A DNA stretch of 64,000 bases from Pyxidicoccus trucidator. Its GTDB lineage: Bacteria > Myxococcota > Myxococcia > Myxococcales > Myxococcaceae. The stretch is taken from assembly GCF_010894435.1 (NCBI RefSeq), contig NZ_JAAIXZ010000009.1, positions 353,342 to 417,341 on the forward strand, given 5' to 3'. Shown here piece by piece: positions 50,173-60,275 of the stretch (positions within the stretch are counted from its first letter, which is position 1; the number at the start of each line of letters is the position of its first letter). The notes below the pieces were generated by a model, which saw only the letters and a list, made by a program, of their open reading frames with translations, was not told the DNA's origin and did no database searches. Both the position numbers and the translations under genes were made by a program.

Positions 50173-51630
50173 TCAGTCGAAGATGTTGAAGTTCACCTCG
50201 GACCGGGCCTGCTTGTAGCGGCTCTTGACGTCCTCGATGATGGTCCGGACCTTGTCCGAGTCCGGGTTGACGATGCGGGGGGTGACGAAGATGACCAGCT
50301 CGCGCTTGGTCGAGTCGAACCCGCGGCTCTTGAAGAGCTCGCCGACAATCGGGATGTGACCCAGGCCCGGAATCTTGGACACCGACTTCTGCTCGTCGTG
50401 GCTGAACACGCCGGACAGGACGATGGTCTCTCCGTGGCGCACGGTGACGTTGGTCTTCACCTTGCGGGTGCGGAAGCCGGGGATGGCGGACGAGCCACCG
50501 AAGGACACCGACACCGAGGTGTCGATTTCCGACGCCTCCGCCTCAATCTCCGTCTGGATGTTGCCGTTGCGGTCCGCGGTGGGGCGCAGGTTCAGGATGA
50601 CGCCGTACTTCTTGTACTCCACCGTGAACTGGTTGTTGGTGATGAGCGGAATCGGCACCTCGCCGCCGGCGAGGAACTCCGCCTTCTCACCGCTGGCGCA
50701 CACCAGCTTGGGCTGGGCGAGCAGGCGGCCGTAGCCGTCGTTGCCCTGGAAGCCGATGGAGAAGTCCGAGCCACCGTTGATGCCGATGTTCGCGGCGCCC
50801 TCGCCGAACGTGCCAGGGAACAGCTGCTGGGTGATGGCCGCAGTGGCGGACACCGAGCCGGAGATGTCCGTGGGGTAGCGGATGCCGTAGCGGTCCCGGC
50901 TGTTGCGGCGGATTTCGACGAACTGCACCTCGGAGAGGATCATCCGCTTGATGCCGACCACGAGGAGGTTCTCCACCTTCTCGCCGATGGCCTTGGTGAT
51001 GAGCTCGGCCTTCTGGAGGTCCTGCTGGCTCTCCACGGAGCCCTCCAGGAAGATGGTGGCACCCACCACGTTGGCCTGGACGTTCTTCAGGCCGGCCTTC
51101 TGGAAGGCCGCGTTGAGGTTCTGCGCCACCAGCTTCTTGGCGTTGGGAGCAATCTTCACGAACGACTTCACGTTCGGGTAGAGGCTCACCACCTCGTTGA
51201 TGCGGTCCGCGTCCTGCGTGGTGTAGGCCTGACCGTCCAGGTAGATGCGGTCACCCACCATGCGGACGGAGACGCCTTCGATTTCTCCGAGCAGGCGCTT
51301 GATTTCGGAGATGACCTCGTTGGGGTCCTGCTTGCGGACGGCCACCAGGTAGCTGACGCGCTGACCGGAGGTCTTCCAGACGAGGAGCGTCGTCTTGCCC
51401 TCACCGAGGCCGGTGATGAGCAGCTGGCCGGAGCCGAGCGTCTTGACCTCGGCGATGGTCGGATCGCCCAGGGCGACCCGGCTCAGTCCGGGAATGGTGA
51501 GCACCTTCTGGGAGCCGACACCGAGGCTGACGCTGCTGCCCTCTTGCGCCAGGGCGCTGCCGCCGGGCACCAGAGCCACCAGGGCCACCAGGGCGCTCAG
51601 CGCCGCGGCATGCGTGAAGCGTGTGAACAT
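50173..51630 (-). CDS. cpaC: CpaC/RcpA-type secretin of Tad/Flp system
   Basis: A 485-aa outer-membrane secretin. The signal peptide is FTHAAALSALVALVALVPGGSALAQ. The N-terminal domain (VSLGVGSQKVLTIPGLSRVALGDPTIAEVKTL, LLITGLGEGKTTLLVW) is the BON/N0-like part of CpaC proteins. The secretin core is at ~240-470: LLAQPKLVCASGEKAEFLAGGEVPIPL, VILNLRPTAD, GETIVLSGVFSHDEQKSVSKIPGLGHIPIVGELFKSR, LVIFVTPRIV. It forms the exit channel for the ATPase encoded 155 bp downstream. The ATG at 51630 is preferred (GGGGA eight bases upstream, direct start of the signal peptide); 51645 or 51687 are possible. Confidence 0.94.
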   Translation of the reverse strand: MFTRFTHAAALSALVALVALVPGGSALAQEGSSVSLGVGSQKVLTIPGLSRVALGDPTIAEVKTLGSGQLLITGLGEGKTTLLVWKTSGQRVSYLVAVRKQDPNEVISEIKRLLGEIEGVSVRMVGDRIYLDGQAYTTQDADRINEVVSLYPNVKSFVKIAPNAKKLVAQNLNAAFQKAGLKNVQANVVGATIFLEGSVESQQDLQKAELITKAIGEKVENLLVVGIKRMILSEVQFVEIRRNSRDRYGIRYPTDISGSVSATAAITQQLFPGTFGEGAANIGINGGSDFSIGFQGNDGYGRLLAQPKLVCASGEKAEFLAGGEVPIPLITNNQFTVEYKKYGVILNLRPTADRNGNIQTEIEAEASEIDTSVSVSFGGSSAIPGFRTRKVKTNVTVRHGETIVLSGVFSHDEQKSVSKIPGLGHIPIVGELFKSRGFDSTKRELVIFVTPRIVNPDSDKVRTIIEDVKSRYKQARSEVNFNIFD

Positions 51631-51659
51631 CGTCCGTGTCCCCATTTCCAGAGTCCGAG

Positions 51660-52196
51660 CTAACCCAAGCTTCCGTGTTGCCACCACAGCGCCCAGAAGG
51701 TTCCGAGCGCGATGGCCACCCCATAGGGGATGTGGCGCTGCGGTGCCGGCCGGGCGTCAGCGCTGGCCAGGTGCACCCGCGCCGCCCACCGCCGCACCAC
51801 CGCCGCCAGCGTGTCCCACACCGCGCCCTGCCAGAGCAGCGTCACCACTGCCTGCAGCGCGCCCACCAGAGAGATGAAGGCCGCGGCCGCCAGCACCGCC
51901 GGGAAGCCGAGCACGGCCCCCACCCCACCCATCAATTTCACGTCGCCCCACCCCATCCGCCCCCGAAGCGCCGCCGGTACCAGCAGCACCGCCAACCCCG
52001 CCCCCGACACCAGCCCGCTGAGCACCCCGTGCTCCAGGTCCCCCACCCCCTCGGTGGCGAAACGCACGACCAGCGCCACCGCCATCAGCGGGTAGGTGAC
52101 GGCGTCCAGGATTTCTCGGCGCAATACGTCCGTCACCACCGAGATCACCAGGGCCACTCCGAGGACCGTCCACAGCGCGATCAGAACAGGCGTCAT
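51660..52196 (-). CDS. Prepilin peptidase, A24 family (CpaA/TadV-like)
   Basis: A 178-aa polytopic aspartic peptidase that removes leader peptides from Flp-type pilins. The two catalytic aspartates are in VVTDVLRREILD (near residue 22) and GWGDVKLMGG (the GD of the family). About five to six membrane segments are visible. The size fits the short CpaA/TadV form without the methyltransferase domain of PilD. The start ATG at 52196 begins directly with the first membrane helix; an upstream start at 52259 adds 21 hydrophilic residues. It is 29 bp ahead of the secretin and likely cotranscribed with it. No pilin gene lies in the window. Confidence 0.9.
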   Translation of the reverse strand: MTPVLIALWTVLGVALVISVVTDVLRREILDAVTYPLMAVALVVRFATEGVGDLEHGVLSGLVSGAGLAVLLVPAALRGRMGWGDVKLMGGVGAVLGFPAVLAAAAFISLVGALQAVVTLLWQGAVWDTLAAVVRRWAARVHLASADARPAPQRHIPYGVAIALGTFWALWWQHGSLG

Positions 52197-52298
52197 CCAG
52201 CGCCTGTCCCATCCGTGGCAGGCGTCCGGCATCAAACCAGCGAGGCCGGAGCCCGTCAATTGTCGAACATCCGGAAGCCCTGGGGGGAGGGGCCGAGC

Positions 52299-53174
52299 TC
52301 AGCTCACCATGAGGCGAATCTTCTCGCTGCAGATGAAGTACTCGTCCCCGTCTTCAATCTTCCGGCGCTTGATGCGCTGCTTGTTGTACCAGGTGCCGTT
52401 GGAGGACCCGAGGTCCTCGATGATCCAGTCATTCCCCTCGTGCACGATGACGGCGTGCTCGCGGGACACCTTGCCGGAGTTGATGACGAAGTCGCAGTGC
52501 TTGCCGCGGCCGATGACGAAGCGCTCCTTGACGATGCGCTCCTGGTCCCCCGCCTCGGTGACGAGGTACAGCGCGCCGGGCTCCTCCTCCTCGGAGGCCT
52601 CCTCGGCGGGCTCCTCCTCTGCCTCCTCGGGGGGCTCCTCCTCGTCCTCCATCGCCGGGTCCTCCGGCTCGGGCAGCGGCTCCTCCTCGTCCTCGATGAT
52701 GTCGTCGTTGGGAGGGGGCGGCTCGTTCTTGCCCTTGATGAGGCGCTCCAGCTCGGCGGCCGTCTCCAGGACACGCTCGGCCACCTCGCGGCGCACCGGA
52801 TCATTGTCCAGGCCGTTGGCGGAGGCGCGGTCCTCGGCGGGCGCGGCGCCCCGGCCGGCCGGGCGGGCCGGCTGCGGGGTGGGCTCGGGCTTGGGGGCCG
52901 GAGCAAGGACGGGCGGCGCCCCCCGGGCGGGAGCCGGGGCGGCGGCCACGGGGGCCGCGCGGGCGGGCGGCGCGAGGGAGGCCGCCGCCATGGGCGCTTC
53001 GGCGCGGGCCGCCTTCACCTCGATGAAGCCGTTGAGGCGCGCGAACATGAAAAGCGCCTGGTTGATCAGCGCATCGCGATCCGAGCCCATCTGCTGGGCC
53101 ATCTCTTCGTACGTCTCCCACAGGTGGTCGGCGATGCCGACCTTGCGGGCGGGGCGGGAGTTCTGATCGATCAT
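52299..53174 (-). CDS. Ribbon-helix-helix-like N-terminus plus FHA domain protein
   Basis: A 291-aa protein in three parts. Residues ~10-55 (RKVGIADHLWETYEEMAQQMGSDRDALINQALFMFARLNGF) have the length and pattern of a ribbon-helix-helix DNA-binding domain. Residues ~60-205 are an Ala/Pro-rich then strongly acidic linker. Residues ~207-291 form an FHA domain (VIGRGKHCDFVINSGKVSREHAVI, DLGSSNGTWYNKQRI) that should bind phosphothreonine. It precedes the prepilin peptidase by 102 bp on the same strand. A phospho-responsive DNA-binding or scaffold role is inferred, not shown. Confidence 0.8.
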   Translation of the reverse strand: MIDQNSRPARKVGIADHLWETYEEMAQQMGSDRDALINQALFMFARLNGFIEVKAARAEAPMAAASLAPPARAAPVAAAPAPARGAPPVLAPAPKPEPTPQPARPAGRGAAPAEDRASANGLDNDPVRREVAERVLETAAELERLIKGKNEPPPPNDDIIEDEEEPLPEPEDPAMEDEEEPPEEAEEEPAEEASEEEEPGALYLVTEAGDQERIVKERFVIGRGKHCDFVINSGKVSREHAVIVHEGNDWIIEDLGSSNGTWYNKQRIKRRKIEDGDEYFICSEKIRLMVS

Positions 53175-53237
53175 CGGTCTTGACTCGCGTGATTCAGGAT
53201 GTCCCGGACGATACCAGAGCCCCCCGGGGGAGCCCAG

Positions 53238-55409
53238 TTACTCGAAGGGGTTCAGGGCGCCGGCGTTGAGCCGATTGTCCTCCACCAGCCCCAGGTTCAC
53301 CTGGAGGATGCCGTCCGCGGACGGGTAGGCGATGTAGGCCAGGTCGGAGCCCGGCGCGGCGACCACGGGGCCCGGCAGCGTATAGAACGTCAGCCCCGCT
53401 CCCGCGGACTCCGAGTTCACACCGAAGGTATGGGTCCGGATGCCGGAGTTGAGCGACACCACGAAGCGGTCCCCTCGGAGGAGGCGTAGATCCCCCGACG
53501 GTGGCTCCACGCGGATGTCGATGTCCGGCGGGGTCGCCGGGAAGGCAGGCACCTGCCAGGGCGGCGGGTCCACGTTGGGGACGTCGTCCACCTCGACCTG
53601 CCCCAGCAGGGTCGACGGGTGGAAGAAGTAGCTCGTGGGAATCGAGTAGCTGCGCGCGGCGCCCGTGATGTCACGGGCCAGCAGCTCGCCTGCCGAGTTG
53701 ACGAGCAGGAACGGCTGCTCGCCCGCCGCCAGGACGCTGAAGCGCGGCAGGCCGGCGCAGCCGGCGGGGATGTCGGTGGTGGTCAGTCGCACGCGGCCCT
53801 CGCTGACGGGCACCACGGCCGTCACCGCCAGGTCCGTGCCACACACCTCGCTGTCGCTCTCCAGGACGATGATGTCCCCCACCGCGACCTGACGGCGGAG
53901 GTCCGTGGGCTGCTCCACCTCGAAGAGCGTCGGGGCCGCGAGGTCCCGCGTCAGCCCCGCCAGGTTCGGGAAGACGCCCTGGTAGACGATGCGGTACGTG
54001 TTGTTGACGACCGAGCCCTCGAAGAGGGTCCTCCGGGTGAACGTGCGCGACGGGTCCTGGGGATTCACGTACTCGACGACCTGCTCGACCTTCACCATCG
54101 CGGGGAGGTCCTTGCTGCCGCGACCGCCCTCCGGGTCCACGACGGCCTCCGCGCCATTGCGCAGCTCCAGGGTGGCGCTGGCGGACGCGGGGTCCAGGTC
54201 GAACACGCGCCGGTCACTGGCGGAGAACAGGGTGATGGTGCCCGTGGACGACGGGAGGATGCCCAGCAGGGGGATGACGGCCGTGCCGCCGGTGCCATCC
54301 GCGAGCACCAGCCGCACCCGGGCCTCGGGGACGATGGCCAGGCCCGTGGGCAGGCCCGACACGCCAATGGGCAGCATGGGCGCGCCGCTGAGGTCCGTGG
54401 CGATGGCGCCGGTGGAGGACTCCACCGCGACCACGCCCGAGCACTCGGCTCCCGCGCTGCAGGCCGTCTCGTCCCGCACGCCGTAGATGAACCGGCCGGC
54501 GGTGAGGATCTCCTCCTCGCTGTCCGGAGTAGCCGGGTTGTCCGCCACGCGCGTCACCCGGGGGTGGGTGACGAGCCGGCGCACCGGGACACCGCCGAAG
54601 CCGGCGGTGAGGTCCACGGTGACGCTCGCCAGCCCGCCCGCCGCTGACTCCGTGAGCAGCACCGTGCGCCCGGGGAGCGCCGGGGGAAGGTTGGTGGTGC
54701 TGCGCGTGGCCAGTGCGAGCTGGCCGGCCTGGGGCATGATCAGCAGCGCCGACGCGGACTCGCGCGGGTTCAGGCAGAACACCGGCGTCGCGGCGGGAGG
54801 CGCGCCGGCCCCCAGCGCGTCCGGACCGGGCAGCTCCTGGCGCATGACCGCGCCGGAGGTGCAGGGAAAGCCGCTCGCCCCGGCGGGAGGCGTCTGCAGC
54901 GCGTAGTAGAGCACGCTGGGGGCACCCTCCCCCGCGGGCGCGCGCGCGGCGAAGGCGGTGACGAGGGCGCCCGTGTCCAGCGGCGCCCCCACCTGTACGA
55001 GGCGCTCGCGGGCCGCGGCCACCACGGAGATGAGAAAGGAGCCGGAGCTGCGCGCGTAGACATAGGGGCCGGAGAACTCGCGGCCTACGTCTTCGCGGCT
55101 TGGGTCCGCGACGTAGCCCACGTCCCGCGTGAGCGAGTCCGGCCGCTCCAGCACGGGGATGGCCAGCGCCTGCAACGGGTTGGGCGCGGGGATGAAATCC
55201 CTCGGGTTCCGGTCCACGTCCAACACCCGCAGGTTGTCCTCGTCCGAGGACGTGACGAAGACCAGGTTGTCGGACATGACGACGTCGTACGTGCCAGACA
55301 GGCCGGCGATGCCCGTCGTCACCTGGGAGTCGGAGCACGCGCCGGACAGCCCGGCGGAGGCGAGGAGGACGGCGAGGGTGCCACGGGAAAACAGAGCGCT
55401 GCACTTCAA
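53238..55409 (-). CDS. Beta-propeller-like lipoprotein, unknown function
   Basis: A 723-aa secreted protein, rich in beta-strands, with stretches like LRVLDVDRNPRDFIPAPNPLQALAIPVLE that resemble YncE/NHL propeller blades. The N-terminal signal ends at Cys25 (GLSGACSDS), a loose lipobox. The start is set at the TTG at 55409: AGGAG stands eight bases before it, and it overlaps the upstream stop codon as TTGA. A GTG at 55427 is the alternative. No catalytic motif is visible. The pair with the upstream gene looks like two envelope proteins of one complex or surface structure; both are commonly annotated as hypothetical in myxobacteria. Confidence 0.78.
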   Translation of the reverse strand: MKCSALFSRGTLAVLLASAGLSGACSDSQVTTGIAGLSGTYDVVMSDNLVFVTSSDEDNLRVLDVDRNPRDFIPAPNPLQALAIPVLERPDSLTRDVGYVADPSREDVGREFSGPYVYARSSGSFLISVVAAARERLVQVGAPLDTGALVTAFAARAPAGEGAPSVLYYALQTPPAGASGFPCTSGAVMRQELPGPDALGAGAPPAATPVFCLNPRESASALLIMPQAGQLALATRSTTNLPPALPGRTVLLTESAAGGLASVTVDLTAGFGGVPVRRLVTHPRVTRVADNPATPDSEEEILTAGRFIYGVRDETACSAGAECSGVVAVESSTGAIATDLSGAPMLPIGVSGLPTGLAIVPEARVRLVLADGTGGTAVIPLLGILPSSTGTITLFSASDRRVFDLDPASASATLELRNGAEAVVDPEGGRGSKDLPAMVKVEQVVEYVNPQDPSRTFTRRTLFEGSVVNNTYRIVYQGVFPNLAGLTRDLAAPTLFEVEQPTDLRRQVAVGDIIVLESDSEVCGTDLAVTAVVPVSEGRVRLTTTDIPAGCAGLPRFSVLAAGEQPFLLVNSAGELLARDITGAARSYSIPTSYFFHPSTLLGQVEVDDVPNVDPPPWQVPAFPATPPDIDIRVEPPSGDLRLLRGDRFVVSLNSGIRTHTFGVNSESAGAGLTFYTLPGPVVAAPGSDLAYIAYPSADGILQVNLGLVEDNRLNAGALNPFE

Positions 55410-56866
55410 GGGTCGATCTCCTGGCACACGCTGGTGCCCTGGCGCGGGTCGCGAAGCTGGCGAGCTCCGAGCCGGGCCACCATCCGCGCATCCTGCGGCC
55501 GGTCGAGGTCTGGAATGTCGATGACGGCGACGCGGCCGTCGCCGAAGGTGCTGGCGAAGAGGCGGGCCGCGTTCCCACGCACGTCCGCCGCCAGGCCGGT
55601 GGGCTGGCTGGGCTGGCTCGGGTCCTGCTCTCCCACCAGCACCTGGGCGACGAGCTGGCCCACCTCCTCGTCGTAGATGACCACGTTCTCGTCACCGCTG
55701 CCGGTCACCGCGACGATGTTGCCGCGGCCCACGGTGCGGGAGATGACCTCCACCTCGCTGGAGCCCGCGGGGAGCGGCAGCGCCGTCACCACGCGCAGCC
55801 TGGGGAGGTCCGTGAGCGCGTTCTCCACGTCCATCACCAGCAGGGTGTCCGGCCCGCGCGCCAGCAGGTACACGCGCTCACGGTTGGGGTCGAGCTGCGT
55901 CGGGTCCTGCACCGAGGGGAGCTGCACGACGGCCACTCCGCGCGCCTCACGGACGGAGAAGACGGCCTCGATGTCGGTCTCCAGCACGCGCTCCGTTGCG
56001 GTCCGGTCCACCAGCCGGAGGATGAAGCGCTTGGGCAGCGCCCCCAGCTGGGCCGACGAGGAGTTGCGGCCGGAGGCATACACGTACCGTCCGCCGAGGG
56101 CCGTCGCGTGCGCGGCGCCCGCGAGGCGGCCGTTGGTGCCCAGCGCCACGAAGTTGCCCACGCCCAGGGCGTCCCGGCTGGGGTCCGCGGCGGGGATGGC
56201 GGCGAGGTACGACTGGTAGTCCGCCTCGTTGCCCGACGTCTCGGGGCCCACCAGCTCCGTGTGCGTCACCCAGACGCGGGCCTCCGGGTCGTCGGAGTCC
56301 ACGCTGACGCCGATGGGGGCCGGAGCTGCTGGAATGCCGTCGGTGGCCCCGGGGACGTCGAGGAGCGACAGCGCGCCGTCGCGGCAGTCACGATTGATGC
56401 CCCCCTGCGCGCAGGTGAGGGTCAGGCCGTCCTCGCCCACGTCGACGGCCTGGAGGAAGCTGCCCTCCGCGCGCGTGGGGACGAACAGGCGCGGGGTGCG
56501 GCCAGCCGGACTCCAGAGCGCCATCTCGCCCGCGAAGCTGTCGATCTGCACCGTCGACAGGGCGCCGATGCCCAGCTCTTCGATGAGCGTCCCGCGGTCC
56601 TCTTCGACCGTCTGGGTGAAGGGCGTGCCGAAGGGGCGGACACCGAGCGCATCCAGGTCCAGCGCAACCACCGCGCCGGAGTCGTAGCACTTGTCGAAGT
56701 TGGCGCTCGCCACGTAGAGGAACCCGTTGGTGGACGGGCCCACCTCGGGACGCCAGAAGGCAAGGCCACTCGGGTAGACGAGGCGGGTGGACGGCGGAGG
56801 CCGAGGCTCGGGGTCGGTATCACACGACACGAGCAGCAGCGCGGAGGTGAGGAGATAGGCGCGCAT
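55406..56866 (-). CDS. YncE-like beta-propeller lipoprotein
   Basis: A 486-aa lipoprotein. The signal MRAYLLTSALLLVSC ends in a good lipobox (LVSC, Cys15). The mature part is repetitive beta-strand sequence of propeller type: FLYVASANFDKCYDSGAVVALDLDALG, RYVYASGRN, DTLLVMDVENALTDLPRLRVV, NIVAVTGSGDENVVIYDEEVGQLVAQVLVGE, ARLFASTFGDGRVAVIDIPDLDRP. Such proteins usually bind ligands or proteins at the cell surface. There is no ribosome binding site ahead of the ATG at 56866. The stop codon overlaps the next gene's TTG by four bases, so the two are coupled. Confidence 0.82.
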   Translation of the reverse strand: MRAYLLTSALLLVSCDTDPEPRPPPSTRLVYPSGLAFWRPEVGPSTNGFLYVASANFDKCYDSGAVVALDLDALGVRPFGTPFTQTVEEDRGTLIEELGIGALSTVQIDSFAGEMALWSPAGRTPRLFVPTRAEGSFLQAVDVGEDGLTLTCAQGGINRDCRDGALSLLDVPGATDGIPAAPAPIGVSVDSDDPEARVWVTHTELVGPETSGNEADYQSYLAAIPAADPSRDALGVGNFVALGTNGRLAGAAHATALGGRYVYASGRNSSSAQLGALPKRFILRLVDRTATERVLETDIEAVFSVREARGVAVVQLPSVQDPTQLDPNRERVYLLARGPDTLLVMDVENALTDLPRLRVVTALPLPAGSSEVEVISRTVGRGNIVAVTGSGDENVVIYDEEVGQLVAQVLVGEQDPSQPSQPTGLAADVRGNAARLFASTFGDGRVAVIDIPDLDRPQDARMVARLGARQLRDPRQGTSVCQEIDP

Positions 56867-57099
56867 CAGAGGGGGGCGGAGTGTAGGAAGGGGCCTCCCC
56901 CCGGGCAACCGGAAACGGGGGCCATCATTCCCGGGCGCCCGGCAGCCGACGGAGCCGTGCCCCTCGGGGACATGGCCCGCATGCATGGAAAACCCGGCCG
57001 CCGTGCTCTGAGCGCCGGGCCCTCCCCCACCGGAACAGGCCACTGCCCTCCGGAGACGTGCTCCGTCCCCTGGAGGGCAGCCGGCCGACTGCGTGGGCT

Positions 57100-59200
57100 T
57101 CAGGCCGCCGCGGAGGCCTCGGCCTGGATCTTCGAGAAATCAGCCACCTGGTTGAACAGGGCGCCAATCTCCGTGAGGAGCCGGATGCGGTTCTCCCGCA
57201 ACTCCTTGTCCTCGGCCATGACCATCACCTTGTCGAAGAAGGTGTCCACCGCGGGCTTGAGGCCGGTGATTTCGCGCAGGGCGCCGGCGAAGTCGTCCGC
57301 CTGGACCAGCCCCGTCACCGTGTTGCGGGCCTGGGTGAAGGCGGTGTGCAGGTGGCGCTCCGGCTCGTCCACCAGCTTCTGCGGGTTGATCTCCCCGCCC
57401 TTCACGTCCTTGCCCTGCTTCTCCACGATGTTGGCCACGCGCTTGAAGGCCACGGCCAGGGGCTGGAAGTCCGCCCGGCCGACGATGAGGCTCAGCGCCT
57501 CCAGCCGCTTCTGCGCCGCGACGAGGTCGTCGAAGCCCGCGGCCAGCACCGCCTCCACCACGTCCGTGCGGTGCTGCTCCGCCCACAGCGCCTTGAGGCG
57601 GCCGCGGAAGAACTCCAGCACCTGCTCGCGCGGAGCGGGCTCGCCGGCCTTGCGCTTGACGTTGGTGAGCTTCGGGGCGAGCAGCCGCAGGGCCTCGTCC
57701 ACCGCGGCGGACAGGCTGAAGCGGTAGCCGCGACCCAGCACCAGCCGGATGATGGCGATGCACGCGCGCCGCAGGGCGAACGGGTCCGCCGCGCCGGAGG
57801 GCGCCTTGCCGATGGCGAAGATGCCGCACAGCGAGTCCAGCCGGTCCGCCAGGCCGATGAGCGCGCCCGCGTCACGCGTGGGCAGCGCGTCCTCGGCGCC
57901 GCGCGGCAGGTAGTGCTCGTAGATGGCCACCGCCACCGCGTCCGGCTCGCCGCTGGCGCGCGCGTACTCGCGGCCCATGACGCCCTGGAGCTCGGGGAAC
58001 TCGCCCACCATGCCCGTGACGAGGTCCGCCTTGGCCAGCGTCGCGGCGCGCTCAATCGTGGCGCCCTCCCCTGCCCTGCCGGTGTGCTGGGCCAGCCACC
58101 CGGCGAGCGCGCGGAAGCGCTCCACCTTCTCCAGATACGTGCCGAGCAGGCCCTGCCACACCACGCGGCCCAGCTTCTCCACGCGGGCGTCCAGCGGCGT
58201 CTTCCGGTCCTCGTCGAAGAAGAAGCGGCCGTCGGCGAGGCGGGAGGCCAGCACGCGCTGGTAGCCGCGCAGGCTGAGCTGCTCGTCGCGCACCGGCGTG
58301 TTGGACACGGCGATGAACTTCGGCAGCAGCTTCCCCGCGCCGTCCGTCAGCGAGAAGTAGCGCTGGTGGCTCTTCATCTCCTGCACCAGCACCTCGGGGG
58401 GCAGGTCCAGGTGGCGCGCCTCGAAGGTGCCCACCACCGGGTTGGGCAGCTCCACCAGGTTCGTCACCTGGTCCACCAGCGACGCGTCCTCCATCAGCTG
58501 GCCGCCGGCCTTCTTCGCCGCCGCGGCCAGCTTCTCCACCAGCAGCGCGCGGCGCTTCGCCACGTCCGCGATGACGTGCGCCTTCTCCAGCGCCGCCTCG
58601 TAGTCCGCGGGCGCCTTCAGCTCGATGGCGCCGGGCGAGAGGAAGCGGTGGCCGTACGTGGTGCGGCCGCTCTTCACGTCGCCGAAGACGACGGGCAGCA
58701 CCTCGCCGCCCAGCAGCGCCACCAGCCACTGCACCGGGCGCGCGAAGGCCAGGTCCACGTCACCCCAGCGCATGGACTTCTTGAAGTTGATGGAGTGCAC
58801 CGCCGTGTGCAGCGCGTCCTGGAGGATGTCCGCCGCCGGGCGGCCCTTCTCCTCGACGCGCGCGGACAGGTACTCGCCCTTGGGCGTCTGGGCGCGGCCC
58901 AGCTGGTCCACCGGCAGCTTGAGGCTCTCCGCGAACTTCTCCGCCGCCTTGGTGGGCTTGCCCTGCGCGTCGAAGGCCGCCTTGGCGCTGGGCCCGAGCA
59001 CCTCCTTCACGATGTCCTCGCCCTTGTCCGTCACGCCCGTCACCCAGACCGCGAGGCGGCGCGGGGTGCCGAAGACGCGCACGTCGCCGTGCTTCAGCCG
59101 CGCCTCGGCCATGCGCTCGGTGAGCACGCGCTTGAGGTCCTCCAACGCGGGGCCGATGAACGACGCCGGAATCTCCTCGGCGCCCACTTCCAGCAGCAGG

Positions 59201-59211
<11 letters not shown>
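57100..59211 (-). CDS. glyS: Glycine--tRNA ligase beta subunit
   Basis: A 703-aa beta subunit of the tetrameric glycyl-tRNA synthetase, which binds tRNA-Gly. The N-terminus ARDLLLEVGAEEIPASFIGPALEDL and the segments SMRWGDVDLAFARPVQWLVAL, FDEDRKTPLD, LVTGMVGEFPELQGVMGREYA and DPFALRRACIAIIRL are characteristic; the C-terminal DALR-like anticodon-binding part is complete. The start is a GTG at 59211 with GGAGGTGA directly upstream, inside the end of glyQ (11-bp overlap), so the subunits are translationally coupled. Confidence 0.96.
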
Positions 59212-60193
<982 letters not shown>

Positions 60194-60275
60194 GATTGGC
60201 AGATCCTTCTCGCAGTGCGTCGAAGGAGAAACGCGCGGACCCTAGTGAGGGGGGTCCGGAGCGTCAAGGACGCGC

